Assembly (NCBI RefSeq): GCF_027627475.1
Contig: NZ_CP115484.1
Coordinates: forward strand, 1,239,501-1,303,500
DNA length: 64,000 bases
From: Paenibacillus sp. SYP-B4298
Lineage (GTDB): Bacteria; Bacillota; Bacilli; Paenibacillales; Paenibacillaceae
Direction: 5' to 3'
Positions 1-9,079 of this stretch are shown here, one piece after another; the stretch's first letter is position 1, and every line of letters starts with the position of its first letter. The notes beneath the pieces are model-generated. The model saw only the letters and a program-made list of their open reading frames with translations, was not told where the DNA came from and did not search any database. Both the position numbers and the translations under genes were made by a program.

Positions 1-1160
1 ATATAGAACAGACAGTTATAGAGAAAATGCGGATTAATCTGCGATTGCAACTGCTTCAGCGTCGCCTCGCGTCGCCTTAGCTTCTCCTCGTATACATTCT
101 CGATCAGCTCCTGGATGCGCTGAGCCATGATGTTGAAGCGGACGAACACCAGATTGAACTCCTTGCTCGCCGAATAGTTCAGGCGCACGGAGAAATCTCC
201 TGTAGACAGGCGGTTGGTTCCCCGTACAAGCTGCAGCAGCGGAAGCTGGACGCTGCGATACAGCGCGAACAGCACAATCGCACTCATGACGACGAGAACA
301 GCGACAGACGCATAGAACAGATTGCGACTGCTCGTAATCGGCTTGAGTATCTGCTGCATCGGCACATAGTCCACATAATACCAATCCAGGCTGCCTGACT
401 TGATATAGGATACGAAGTATTCCGTCGAGCCCACCTTGGCGCGGAAGCCGCCCTTGTCGTCCAACCGCTCCAGCTGCAGTTGCTCGGTTAACCGGGTGGT
501 CAACGCCGCATCGGCCGTGCTGTTGCTGATTAACCCAAGCTTCGGATGAAATAGAAAAGGGTCGCCGTTATTGTTCAGCTTGTTCTGATCAAGCAGCGTC
601 GTCAGATGCTTCACCGGAAAGCTGATGCGAGTAATGAGACGAGCCTTGGTCGGGTCGCTCATCGCTGTTGTTGGCTCAGTAGTGTACCAGACGAAGCTGT
701 CATCGTCATAGAACCATGACTTGGAGAACGGCTGGATGAACTCGTCGTCCCGGTAGGGGATAGACGTGTAATAATCGTTGGAGAGCACTTTATTCATCCG
801 CGGAAAAAACAACGTGATTGTAGAATGCCACTTGCTGGCTGCATTGTACAGGTTCATCTTTTCCAATATGGCGCTGCTTAACCGGGCACGCTCATACGCA
901 CTATCCTTGTAATCAGGGCGTTGATATTCCTGAATGCTGGAATCCTGCCCGATCGTCATGCCATAGAGCGACAGTTGATACAGATTCGACTCCACCGACT
1001 CAGAGAAGGTCAGGAGGCGATTCGTCGTATTGGTCTGAATCTCCTGCTCGATGACACGGACACTCTCCAGGTTGGAGTAGGTGTACAGAGACAGCACGAA
1101 CAGAAGCAGCAGCACGAACAACAGCGAAATTTTCGTAAACACATTGAGGCGGGTAAGCAC
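1..1160 (-). CDS. YesM-type sensor histidine kinase, N-terminal part (runs off left edge)
   Basis: Reading in from the left edge on the minus strand, the frame is open for 386 codons. It starts at a GTG (1160-1158) preceded by GGAGG about 7 nt upstream. The product has an N-terminal membrane helix (LLFVLLLLFVLSLY), an extracytoplasmic sensor of about 260 residues, a second membrane helix (SVAVLVVMSAIVLFALY), a HAMP domain and the beginning of a His_kinase domain. The phospho-acceptor motif QINPHFLYN lies in the last few codons before the edge, so the ATPase domain is outside the window. Such kinases, paired with YesN-type AraC response regulators, sense extracellular oligosaccharides. It is divergent from the permeases and GH16 gene at 1307-7596, which it probably controls. 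The family call is certain and the ligand is unknown. Confidence 0.9.
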   Translation of the reverse strand, partial: MLTRLNVFTKISLLFVLLLLFVLSLYTYSNLESVRVIEQEIQTNTTNRLLTFSESVESNLYQLSLYGMTIGQDSSIQEYQRPDYKDSAYERARLSSAILEKMNLYNAASKWHSTITLFFPRMNKVLSNDYYTSIPYRDDEFIQPFSKSWFYDDDSFVWYTTEPTTAMSDPTKARLITRISFPVKHLTTLLDQNKLNNNGDPFLFHPKLGLISNSTADAALTTRLTEQLQLERLDDKGGFRAKVGSTEYFVSYIKSGSLDWYYVDYVPMQQILKPITSSRNLFYASVAVLVVMSAIVLFALYRSVQLPLLQLVRGTNRLSTGDFSVRLNYSASKEFNLVFVRFNIMAQRIQELIENVYEEKLRRREATLKQLQSQINPHFLYNCLFY

Positions 1161-1306
1161 AGTGAAACCTCCGAATCTCGTTAAAATATCAATATCGTTG
1201 TTGCAATATTAGGATATAGATCGCTAATCGCCGTTGATATAATCATACTATACAAGGTCTGAACGGCCTAGAAAAGACAAAATTCAAGGACATGGAGGAT
1301 GTTGGG
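1161..1306 (+). promoter_or_regulatory. Divergent intergenic region between sensor kinase and permease operon
   Basis: A -10-like TATAAT lies at 1238-1243 on the plus strand without a good -35 hexamer at the right distance, which suits an activator-dependent promoter. The AT-rich stretch 1187-1212 contains two copies of CAATAT (CAATATCGTTG and CAATATTAGGA) that could be activator sites. This is weak evidence based on inspection only. Confidence 0.35.
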
Positions 1307-2260
1307 GTGAAAGGTCATAGTGTAGAACAAAAGAGCAACCCTAGACGATCTCTTGCTGCCAAACAGCGCTGGAACATTCGTCGCAACTGGCCGTTGCACA
1401 TGATGCTTATTCCGGCAGTCGTACTGGCGATTGTGTTTCAGTATGTGCCGATGGCTGGTATCGTCATTGCTTTTCAGGATTTCAAGCCGTATCTAGGCTT
1501 CACGGGGTCCAAATGGGTGGGACTGGACAACTTCCGTTTCTTGTTTCTGTACCCGGATGTAGGTCAGGTGATCTGGAATACACTCGTCATTGCAGGCTTC
1601 AAAATTGTAGCCGGGCTGGTCGCGCCATTAACCTTTGCCGTGCTGCTCAATGAGGTGCGTCTGATGGTATTCAAGCGTGTAACCCAGACGCTGGTGTACC
1701 TGCCTCACTTTATGTCATGGGTTATTCTCGGGGGCATCCTGCTCGATATTCTCTCTCCGCAGGGCGGCCTGGTCAATCAGCTCATCGTGGCGTTTGGCGG
1801 ACAACCGATCTTCTTCCTCGGTGACGGAACCTGGTTCCGGGTGACGCTGATTGTCAGCGACGTGTGGAAGGAATTCGGCTTCGGAACGATCGTGTTCCTG
1901 GCTTCCCTGTCTGCCATCAATCCGGCGCTGTATGAAGCGGCTGAGGTGGACGGCGCTAATCGCTTGAAGCAGACACTGCACATCACACTGCCGGCGCTCA
2001 TGCCGATTACGATTGTACTGATGACACTCTCGCTTGGCAATATTCTGAATGCAGGCTTCGACCAGGTGTTCAATCTGTACAATTCACTCGTATACGATAA
2101 GGGCGACATTATTGATACCTTCGTCTACCGGATGGGGATTCAGAATGGCAAGATGAGCTTTGCAACGACGGTCGGACTGTTCAAGTCCATCGTGGGCACG
2201 GTTCTAATCATAACCTCGTACAGGCTTGCCTACAAGCTGGCTAATTACCGGGTGTTCTAG
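1307..2260 (+). CDS. ABC sugar transporter permease, LplB family
   Basis: This is a membrane subunit of an oligosaccharide importer. The protein has about six membrane helices and the binding-protein-dependent permease EAA loop (EAAEVDGANRLKQTLHITLPAL, about residues 210-232), which contacts the ATPase. I prefer the GTG start at 1307 (about 317 residues) over the ATG at 1292, because GGAGG sits 8 nt before the GTG while the ATG has no good ribosome binding site. It is followed 15 nt later by the second permease and then by a secreted GH16 enzyme, so the likely substrates are beta-glucan oligosaccharides. The binding protein is not in this operon and the ATPase is probably a shared MsmX-type subunit, both inferred. 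Its length and features are normal for the family. Confidence 0.93.
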   Translation: MKGHSVEQKSNPRRSLAAKQRWNIRRNWPLHMMLIPAVVLAIVFQYVPMAGIVIAFQDFKPYLGFTGSKWVGLDNFRFLFLYPDVGQVIWNTLVIAGFKIVAGLVAPLTFAVLLNEVRLMVFKRVTQTLVYLPHFMSWVILGGILLDILSPQGGLVNQLIVAFGGQPIFFLGDGTWFRVTLIVSDVWKEFGFGTIVFLASLSAINPALYEAAEVDGANRLKQTLHITLPALMPITIVLMTLSLGNILNAGFDQVFNLYNSLVYDKGDIIDTFVYRMGIQNGKMSFATTVGLFKSIVGTVLIITSYRLAYKLANYRVF

Positions 2261-2275
2261 GGAGGAGATATTCAC

Positions 2276-3154
2276 GTGTATTACAAATCCAAGGGATATA
2301 AATTGTTCAGCATCGCGAACTATATTTTTCTCGGCTTGCTGTCTCTGCTCTGTATTTTGCCGCTTGTCCACATATTGGCGGTCTCGTTCAGCAGCATGGC
2401 GCCAGCCTCCGCGAATCTGGTCGGCTTCTGGCCGATCGGGTTCACAACAGATGCCTATGTGAAGACATTCGGCAATTCCAACTTTCTGAATTCACTCATG
2501 ATTTCTGCCCAGCGTACCATTCTGGCTACGGTGATCGGGATGGCGATCGTGCTCGTTACCGCCTTCCCCTTATCGAAGGAGGATAGCATGTTCAAGGGGC
2601 GCTCCATCTATACCTGGTTTTTTGTATTCACCATCCTGTTCAGCGGGGGCTTGATTCCGAGCTACATCCTGATTCAGAAGATCGGCCTGATGGACACCAT
2701 CTGGGCGCTGATCCTCCCCGGAGCCCTGTCGGTATGGAACGTCATCTTGATGATGAATTTCTTCCGCGGTCTGCCTAAGGAGCTGGAGGAGGCATCCTAT
2801 CTGGACGGAGCCGGACAGTTCAAAACCTTAGTGCTGGTGTTCATCCCGCTGTCGCTGCCGGCGATTGCGACGCTGTCCCTGTTCACCATGGTGTACCATT
2901 GGAACTCCTGGTTTGACGGGATGATCTATATGTCGGACATCAAGGATTACCCGCTAGCCTCCCTGCTTCAGACGATTATCGTTCAGCAGGATTTGAGCAA
3001 GATCAATGTAGATCCGAGCATGCTGGAGAACATCTCGCAGCGCACGGTGCGGGCAGCGCAGATCTTTATTGGCGCGCTTCCGATTTTGCTCGTGTACCCA
3101 TTTTTACAGCGTTTCTTTGTGAAGGGCTTAGTTATTGGTGCAGTAAAAGGATAA
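2276..3154 (+). CDS. ABC sugar transporter permease, YtcP family
   Basis: This is the second permease subunit and the partner of the gene ending at 2260. GGAGGAG at 2261-2267 precedes the GTG start. The 292-residue protein has about six membrane helices, an N-terminal helix (YIFLGLLSLLCILPLVHIL), the EAA-type loop (EEASYLDGAGQFKTLVLVFIPL) and the family-typical C-terminus ending GLVIGAVKG. Its function is uptake of oligosaccharides across the cytoplasmic membrane. A similar permease, ending LTVGAIKG, occurs at 26614-27528. Together with 1307-2260 and 3199-7596 it forms one apparent operon with no terminator between genes. Confidence 0.93.
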   Translation: MYYKSKGYKLFSIANYIFLGLLSLLCILPLVHILAVSFSSMAPASANLVGFWPIGFTTDAYVKTFGNSNFLNSLMISAQRTILATVIGMAIVLVTAFPLSKEDSMFKGRSIYTWFFVFTILFSGGLIPSYILIQKIGLMDTIWALILPGALSVWNVILMMNFFRGLPKELEEASYLDGAGQFKTLVLVFIPLSLPAIATLSLFTMVYHWNSWFDGMIYMSDIKDYPLASLLQTIIVQQDLSKINVDPSMLENISQRTVRAAQIFIGALPILLVYPFLQRFFVKGLVIGAVKG

Positions 3155-3198
3155 GCATGCAAGCATTCGGATGATAGGAATCCTAGGGGGAGAAGACA

Positions 3199-6100
3199 TT
3201 GAAGAAATGGTTATCGATGTTAGTGGCAGGTTGTATGACGGTAACGCTGATGAGTCCGATGATCAGCGCAGCCGAGGACGGCCAGGGACGAATGGAATCC
3301 GGTGAACAGGAGAGCAGCCTGACGGCTGCTCCTCTGTTCAAGGATTTGTCCGGGCACTGGTCGCAATCTGCAGTCGCGCAAATGAAAGCGCTCGAATTAA
3401 TGAATGGCTACGGGGATCAGCAATTCAAGCCGAACCGCACCATTACCCGCGCCGAGCTGGTGGTTGTGCTCGATCGGGCATTCGGCTTCGCAGGTGAAGG
3501 CAAGGCGACGTTCGCCGATGTGGCGGATCGTGATTGGTATTACTCCGCGCTGATGCGTGCCAATGGCTCTGGAATTATTCAGGGAACGAATGACGGGCAT
3601 CTGTCGCCGGAGCAGCCCGTGAGCAGAGAGGACGCTGCGGTGATGATTGACCGCGCATTTGGACTGTCGGGGGAGCAGGAGGATGAATCCGGGCTCAAGA
3701 AGTTCAGTGATCAGGACAGCATCTCGCCGTATGCAACGAAAGCGCTTGCCTATTTGGTGAATGAACAGGTGCTGAGAGGCTACAATGGCAAATTGCAGCC
3801 GAAGGCGCCAATCACGCGCGCGGAGATCGCTGTGCTGCTGTCCTCGATGATTGCCGATATTGTGACGGCTCCCACTCAGCCAGTACATAACAAGGTAAAG
3901 GGCAATGTCATTATCCGCAGCAATGAGGCGGCGCTCAAGGGCATCGAGGTTGATGGCAATCTGGTGCTGGCCGAGGGCATTCGTGATGGCTCGATCCAGC
4001 TCGAAGATGTGAGCGTAACCGGGAACGTCCTGATCAAGGGCGGTCGTACCGTGAATATCACCGGCTCGAAGCTGAATCAGGTGACGCTGGACAAGCAGGG
4101 AACGCCTGCGAAGCTGGTGGTTGCAGACGAGAGCAAGCTAAGCGCCTTGACGGTGCTGCAGCAAGCCGACATCGAGCTATCTGCGAACAGCAGCGCAGGC
4201 ACGGTGAGACTGGCCGGGGGAGCGGAGGGCTCGACGCTGGTTGCCAAGGGTTCCATCACAGAGCTGATCGTGGAGGCGGATAACGTCGTGGTTAATGGCA
4301 AGGAAGCGTCGTCTGGATCACATACGTCCATTCAGCCTGAGGGAGACAAGGCGCCTGCTGTGTCGGGCGGCTCGGTCTACGTGCCTGCAACTGGCGGTGA
4401 CAAGCCTGTAGCTGCAACGACGATACCGGACAATCAATGGGAGCTCGTCTGGAAGGATGAGTTCAACGGGACACAGGTCGACAGCTCCAAGTGGAGTGTC
4501 ATGGATACAGGGCTGGTGTACAACAACGAGCTGCAATACTATAGCCCGAACAATGTCAGCATCGTCAAGGATCAGCAGCGAAGCGTCCTGCAGATCGAGG
4601 CGAAGCGGGGCGGCAAGGAGGGCGAGGATTATACCTCTGGCAAATTAATCTCGATGGGCAAGGGCGACTGGACATATGGCAAGGTTGTCGTGCGCGCGAA
4701 GCTGCCTATTCAGCAGGGCATGTGGCCTGCTATCTGGATGATGCCGACGGATGAGGCGCATTATGGCGGCTGGCCGGCATCGGGCGAGATCGATATTATG
4801 GAGCTGATTGGTGGCGAGCAGGGCAAGGGTCGCATCTACAGCACCATTCATTACGACAGCATCCAGCCTGACGGCTCGCATGGTCATGAACAGGGCAGCA
4901 CGACGCTGGCGAATGGCAAGAGCTTTGCCGATGAATATCATGATTTTCAGGTGGAATGGCTGCCGGGCGTGATTCGTTTCTACGTCGATGGCAAGCTGCA
5001 TCATGAGGTGACCGATTGGCAGACGAAGGCGATCGGACAGCCGGAATACTACACCTATCCAGCGCCGTTCGACCGCCCGTTCTATCTGATTCTGAATCTG
5101 GCAGTAGGCGGCGACTGGCCGGGCTCGCCGAACCAAGATTTCCAAACGGAGACGATGAAGGTTGACTTCGTTCGGGTCTACGCCTACAAGAATCTGAAGG
5201 ATTGGCCGGATGTGACGAACAACCCGCCGAAGCCGGCGCAGCAGCGCGAGCCGCAAGCGGACGGCAATCAGATCTACAACCATACCTTCACTGGAGAAGT
5301 GGGAGCTGACGGCGTGCCTAGCCAGTGGCAATTGCTTACGAACGCCGACGGGGCAGGCTCGGTGGAGATAGTGGACGACAAGGATAAGGGCAAGGCGGCC
5401 AGAATATCCATCACAAACCAGGGGACGCAGAACTATTCGGTACAGCTCACACAGATGCCGATGTACATGCTCAAAAACAGGAAGTATAAGGTGACCTTCG
5501 ATGCGAAGGCCTCGGCTGATCGCACCATCATGTCCAAGGTCAATCAGTTCCAGAAGGATTGGAAAAACTACTCGGGCGAGCAAAACTTCGCGCTGACGAC
5601 CGAGTGGAAGTCATACGAGTATACGTTCAATATGCGGGCTGGCTCGGATAATAATGCCCGGTTCGAGTTTAACCTGGGATTGAACACCGATACAGTATAC
5701 TTGGCCAATGTGCGCCTGGTTGACATCGGAGAGGCGGATTCGCTCGTTGTGGAGCGGAAGGCGCTGCCTGATGGCAATCTGATCTACAATGGCACATTCG
5801 ACCAAGGGAAGCAGCGTCTGGGCTTCTGGACGAGCCGCATCGCACAGGACGCAGCAGCCAGCGTGAGCGTCAACAACTTCCTCAAGTTCCCGATCATGGA
5901 GCGCCAGTTGGTGGTTCACGTCACGGACACGAACGGTGCGCCAGACCAGGTGGCTGTGGTGCAGCCAGACGTTCCGCTGGAGGCTAATACGACCTACGGC
6001 TTCTCCTTCGATGCCAAGGCGGATGCGCCACGAAGCATAGAGCTGGATGTTGTCAGCAGCGAGGAAAATCTAATTAAAGTCATTAAAGGTAAAGAATTCA

Positions 6101-7596
6101 ATATGGGAACGGAAATGCGCAGCTTTACTGGAGAAATCACGGTCGGTGATGGTGCCATGGCGCTGGAGTCAGAGCTGAGATTGCTATTTGGCGGGGCGAA
6201 GGGAACCGTATATGTCGATAATGTTCTTCTGGTGAAGCGCGGACATCCGATCTCTGTTGACGGATATGCCCATGTAGCGGCGACGGATGCCTGGACGATG
6301 CAGGGCTTGCAGGTCGAGGCGTCCAGTGAAGGCGGCAAGCACGTCGGCTATATGGACGAAGGTGATCTGCTGCAATATAAGCTTGACGTGGCACGGGATG
6401 CGCAATACATGCTGTCCGCTCGTATGGCGAGCGGCAAGACCAGCTCGACCGTCCGGTTCAGCATGAAGGACGAGCAAGGTCAGGCTGTCGTACAGTCAGT
6501 GCTCAACCTTGGCGACACAGGAGGCTGGCAGACGTACAAGACCGTATATTTCCCGGCGGCGTCATTGAAGGCGGGTCACAGCTACTATGTTGACTTTGAG
6601 GGTGTCGACTATAACACACTATGGGTGGACATCTCCGAGAACAAGCTTCAAAATGCCGGCTTTGCCTCCGATCTGGCGCCATGGGCACTGATTCCGGGCA
6701 GCCTGCAAGCCGCGCGCTCCGAGCAAGGGGAGCTGCAGATCAGCCTGCCTGAGAAGCAGACGAAGGAAGAGTGGTGGGACAGCCTGCTCCAGCAGGGCAA
6801 TCTCGGGTTGGAGGCAGGCAAGCACTATCGTCTGGAATTCGATGCCTATGCGTCGGCGGCCCGCTCGCTGCATGTCGCGGTGTCACAGAGCAGCGGCCAG
6901 TACACGAAGTATCTGGATCAGCAGCTTCAACTGAGCAAGGACAAGCAGCGTTATTCCTACACCTTCGGCATGGGGAATGAATCGGATGCTGCGGCGGTGC
7001 TGGCCATCGGCTTGGGTCAAGGCGAGGAGGCATTAGCCGCTCATACGGTTGCGCTGGACAAGATCACGCTGTTCGAGGTCAATCCGAGCGCAGATCAGGG
7101 TGGACAGCCCGTCCATGTGAATCTGATTGCTAACGGTAGCTTTGTCAAAGGAACGGAGGGCTGGTTCAGCTATGTGGCTGGCAATGACCAGAGCCAGCTC
7201 AAGATGAATGCTGTGAATGGGCAGCTTCAAGTCCATGTGGGGGATGTAGGGAACAATCCTTGGGATCGCCAAGTCATCTATGAGGGCTTTGCGATGAAGC
7301 AAGGGTCAAGCTACAAGGTAACCTTCAAGGCGAAGGCGGACAAAGCGAGGAAGCTGGGGCTGGGCATCGGCTGGGTGGATGCAGCAGCCAACTATGAATA
7401 TCACGGTTACTATGGCGCACAGGTGGATCTGACCGAGGAGGAGCAGGTCTACACCTTCACATTCGATGTGACCGCAGACAGCTATCCGAATACACGACTG
7501 GCCTTCGATCTGGGGAACATCACGGGAGCCGCCGACGGTCAGACCGTGGTGACGCTATCTGATGTGAGCCTGATCCATCTTGGGCCTGCCCAATAA
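3199..7596 (+). CDS. S-layer-anchored GH16 endo-beta-1,3(4)-glucanase with multiple carbohydrate-binding modules
   Basis: A TTG start with GGGGGAG 8 nt upstream gives a 1465-residue secreted protein. The order is: signal peptide (1-25); three SLH domains (about 47-97, 105-155, 168-220) that anchor it to the cell wall; a beta-strand-rich linker (about 228-375); and a GH16 domain (about 412-665) with the catalytic motif GEIDIMELIG, nucleophile Glu530, Asp532 and acid/base Glu535. The extra Met makes the bulged motif typical of laminarinases. Then come two CBM4/9-like modules (about 690-845, 860-1015), a CBM6-like module (about 1018-1140) and two more CBM4/9-like modules (about 1148-1295, 1308-1465). 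It should hydrolyse beta-1,3 or mixed-linkage glucans at the cell surface and feed the permeases upstream. Module boundaries are estimates, and beta-1,3 preference is a family inference. Confidence 0.93.
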   Translation: MKKWLSMLVAGCMTVTLMSPMISAAEDGQGRMESGEQESSLTAAPLFKDLSGHWSQSAVAQMKALELMNGYGDQQFKPNRTITRAELVVVLDRAFGFAGEGKATFADVADRDWYYSALMRANGSGIIQGTNDGHLSPEQPVSREDAAVMIDRAFGLSGEQEDESGLKKFSDQDSISPYATKALAYLVNEQVLRGYNGKLQPKAPITRAEIAVLLSSMIADIVTAPTQPVHNKVKGNVIIRSNEAALKGIEVDGNLVLAEGIRDGSIQLEDVSVTGNVLIKGGRTVNITGSKLNQVTLDKQGTPAKLVVADESKLSALTVLQQADIELSANSSAGTVRLAGGAEGSTLVAKGSITELIVEADNVVVNGKEASSGSHTSIQPEGDKAPAVSGGSVYVPATGGDKPVAATTIPDNQWELVWKDEFNGTQVDSSKWSVMDTGLVYNNELQYYSPNNVSIVKDQQRSVLQIEAKRGGKEGEDYTSGKLISMGKGDWTYGKVVVRAKLPIQQGMWPAIWMMPTDEAHYGGWPASGEIDIMELIGGEQGKGRIYSTIHYDSIQPDGSHGHEQGSTTLANGKSFADEYHDFQVEWLPGVIRFYVDGKLHHEVTDWQTKAIGQPEYYTYPAPFDRPFYLILNLAVGGDWPGSPNQDFQTETMKVDFVRVYAYKNLKDWPDVTNNPPKPAQQREPQADGNQIYNHTFTGEVGADGVPSQWQLLTNADGAGSVEIVDDKDKGKAARISITNQGTQNYSVQLTQMPMYMLKNRKYKVTFDAKASADRTIMSKVNQFQKDWKNYSGEQNFALTTEWKSYEYTFNMRAGSDNNARFEFNLGLNTDTVYLANVRLVDIGEADSLVVERKALPDGNLIYNGTFDQGKQRLGFWTSRIAQDAAASVSVNNFLKFPIMERQLVVHVTDTNGAPDQVAVVQPDVPLEANTTYGFSFDAKADAPRSIELDVVSSEENLIKVIKGKEFNMGTEMRSFTGEITVGDGAMALESELRLLFGGAKGTVYVDNVLLVKRGHPISVDGYAHVAATDAWTMQGLQVEASSEGGKHVGYMDEGDLLQYKLDVARDAQYMLSARMASGKTSSTVRFSMKDEQGQAVVQSVLNLGDTGGWQTYKTVYFPAASLKAGHSYYVDFEGVDYNTLWVDISENKLQNAGFASDLAPWALIPGSLQAARSEQGELQISLPEKQTKEEWWDSLLQQGNLGLEAGKHYRLEFDAYASAARSLHVAVSQSSGQYTKYLDQQLQLSKDKQRYSYTFGMGNESDAAAVLAIGLGQGEEALAAHTVALDKITLFEVNPSADQGGQPVHVNLIANGSFVKGTEGWFSYVAGNDQSQLKMNAVNGQLQVHVGDVGNNPWDRQVIYEGFAMKQGSSYKVTFKAKADKARKLGLGIGWVDAAANYEYHGYYGAQVDLTEEEQVYTFTFDVTADSYPNTRLAFDLGNITGAADGQTVVTLSDVSLIHLGPAQ

Positions 7597-7630
7597 ATAT
7601 GCACTTGCCGCGGCAGGAGCAATGAACATG

Positions 7631-7691
7631 CGAAAGGTTCTTCCCGCCTGCATCCAGACATCTTGGTGCAGGCAGCGGGAAGAACCTTTCG
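7631..7691. terminator. Strong bidirectional terminator hairpin
   Basis: Perfect 16-bp arms (CGAAAGGTTCTTCCCG, 7631-7646, and its complement at 7676-7691) are continued by CCTGCA/TGCAGG inside, with a 3-nt bulge. It lies between the convergent GH16 and thioredoxin-like genes. Confidence 0.8.
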
Positions 7692-7796
7692 TGCGTGAGG
7701 CCGTATCTACAGCTCAGGCGAACGAGCGACTTTTTCATGCAGTATAGGTGTGGACAGGCGATGAATGATGCCGATGATCGGGTATGAAGAGACGCT

Positions 7797-8372
7797 CTAA
7801 CTGACCTTCACGTGACTTGACCCGCCATGGTCATGACCGGGTAGCAGCTCGGCTACAGCCTCCACGGTTTGTACATGCCCTTTATTCAGAATCATGCCTT
7901 CATCGGACAGCACATAGCAGAAGGGGAAGGAGTAGGTCGCGAAATTACTCATCTGATGCATCTCGATCCGGTGAATCGGAATGCGCAGCTCATGCTCATC
8001 GCGGATCTGATCGATTTCATGCTCCGTTCCAATCATAATGGCGGCCACCTGATAATCCTGAAAGGTCTCGGCAATCTCATTCATATTGGGATATAGCTCG
8101 GCACAACTGCTGCAGCCATACACACTAAGCATAAGAATGGTACCCTGAGCCTGGACAGGATAGAGCCGAATCGGTTGGTCGGCGATATCGACCAGATGAT
8201 CCACAGGGAAAACAAGGTTAAGAGGAAGTGAATTTTTTCGCTGTGGTTCCTGTTGAGGTGCGGATTGAGAGCTGCGCTCCTGCAGCTTACGATACAAGTA
8301 TAGGGAATTAACTAATAGTACGATAATGAAAAACCATTCCAGAAGTGTGGACAATTGGGCATAATTGATCAT
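7797..8372 (-). CDS. Membrane-anchored thioredoxin-like protein (MauD-like)
   Basis: This 191-residue protein has one N-terminal membrane helix (about 10-28), a polar linker and an AhpC/thioredoxin-fold domain with the redox motif Cys87-Ser-Ser-Cys90. A Pro-containing strand (SFPFCYVLSD) matches the position of the cis-Pro loop. GGAGG lies 8 nt before the ATG. It follows the MauE-like gene by 15 nt, so the two are co-transcribed. In methylamine dehydrogenase clusters, MauD and MauE are needed to form the six disulfides of the small subunit. By analogy this pair may oxidise or isomerise disulfides outside the membrane. The divergent gene at 9080 encodes a peptide with eight cysteines, a plausible client. 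The fold and membrane anchor are visible; the client is inference. Confidence 0.85.
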   Translation of the reverse strand: MINYAQLSTLLEWFFIIVLLVNSLYLYRKLQERSSQSAPQQEPQRKNSLPLNLVFPVDHLVDIADQPIRLYPVQAQGTILMLSVYGCSSCAELYPNMNEIAETFQDYQVAAIMIGTEHEIDQIRDEHELRIPIHRIEMHQMSNFATYSFPFCYVLSDEGMILNKGHVQTVEAVAELLPGHDHGGSSHVKVS

Positions 8373-8387
8373 CGTGGCATCCTCCGT

Positions 8388-8897
8388 TTATTCCGGCTTA
8401 GAAAACAAGACTCTTATATTCCCGTAGAGAGCAATAATAGCTAGGCTTTGAAGAACGCTAAGCGCGATCGGGTAGACAGATACCTGATTGTCGGCGCTGT
8501 AGCCTGATCCCATGATAACGACGAGCACTGTCAGGGCAATGAGGACAAGTGCGCGATGGATCGTGTGATTCCCCAGGTTTTCCGGGATTAAGCTGCCAAA
8601 GCAGTTGCAGGTGATTGTTCCCGGCAACTTCTTGGAGCGCATCGCCACCCCGATAAAACAGAGCGACAGCAGCACGATGAGCAAGGAGCCTCCAAGGTAT
8701 GTTGCATCAAAAAACATAAGAATGCCGGATAGCATCTCGATGGCAATGACACCCGACACCGTAAATGCCGCATTCATCACGACCAGATTCAGTTGCCTGA
8801 CCGTTAATTGGAACGAGTTGAACGATAGAAGCTTGAGCACGGCTGTTGCTATCATCATGGTCCCCAGAAAAATGCGAATAAAATAGAAGATGTCCAC
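8388..8897 (-). CDS. MauE/DoxX-like membrane protein
   Basis: This is a four-helix membrane protein of about 169 residues. I place the start at the GTG (8897-8895), because GGAGGG lies 6 nt upstream; the ATG at 8921 has its purine-rich stretch only 1-2 nt away. The hallmark is a Cys-x-Cys-Phe-Gly motif (TCNCFG, Cys97 and Cys99) after the third helix, as in MauE proteins of methylamine dehydrogenase loci, where MauE is thought to pass electrons or disulfides to MauD. It is the first gene of a two-gene operon with the MauD-like protein. No methylamine dehydrogenase large subunit is present, so its role must be elsewhere, probably with the Cys-rich peptide across the intergenic region. Confidence 0.83.
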   Translation of the reverse strand: MDIFYFIRIFLGTMMIATAVLKLLSFNSFQLTVRQLNLVVMNAAFTVSGVIAIEMLSGILMFFDATYLGGSLLIVLLSLCFIGVAMRSKKLPGTITCNCFGSLIPENLGNHTIHRALVLIALTVLVVIMGSGYSADNQVSVYPIALSVLQSLAIIALYGNIRVLFSKPE

Positions 8898-8948
8898 TGC
8901 TATTCCCTCCGTTTGCTTCATGCCTTCTTTAATTCTCTTATCTAATAC

Positions 8949-9021
8949 AACACATTTATCTGGGAAATATCACAAAAATTAAAAAATATTTTATTTGTGA
9001 TGATTTGTATTTTCAGGTGTT
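8949..9021. promoter_or_regulatory. Mirrored divergent promoter-like elements TTTGTGAT-N15-GTGTT
   Basis: The 182-bp gap between the MauE-like gene and the peptide gene carries TTTGTGAT (8994-9001), 15 nt, then GTGTT (9017-9021) on the plus strand. The same TTTGTGAT (complement of 8969-8976), 15 nt, GTGTT (complement of 8949-8953) occurs on the minus strand. Identical boxes with identical spacing facing outward suggest a two-part promoter read in both directions by one factor, possibly the ECF sigma factor encoded at 11391-11963. The boxes also form an inverted repeat with a 17-nt centre that a repressor could use. Neither side has a convincing sigma-A -10. Confidence 0.5.
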
Positions 9022-9079
9022 TAGAGAATAGAGCTGAAGCAAAAGTTCTCGCAATCAATAAAAGGAGGAATATTATACA

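Noticed and set aside
4645-5583. Long minus-strand open frame (312 codons) inside the GH16 gene
   Set aside because: It is antisense to an unambiguous GH16/CBM coding sequence, with Arg/His-rich low-complexity composition and no ribosome site; an artefact of codon bias.
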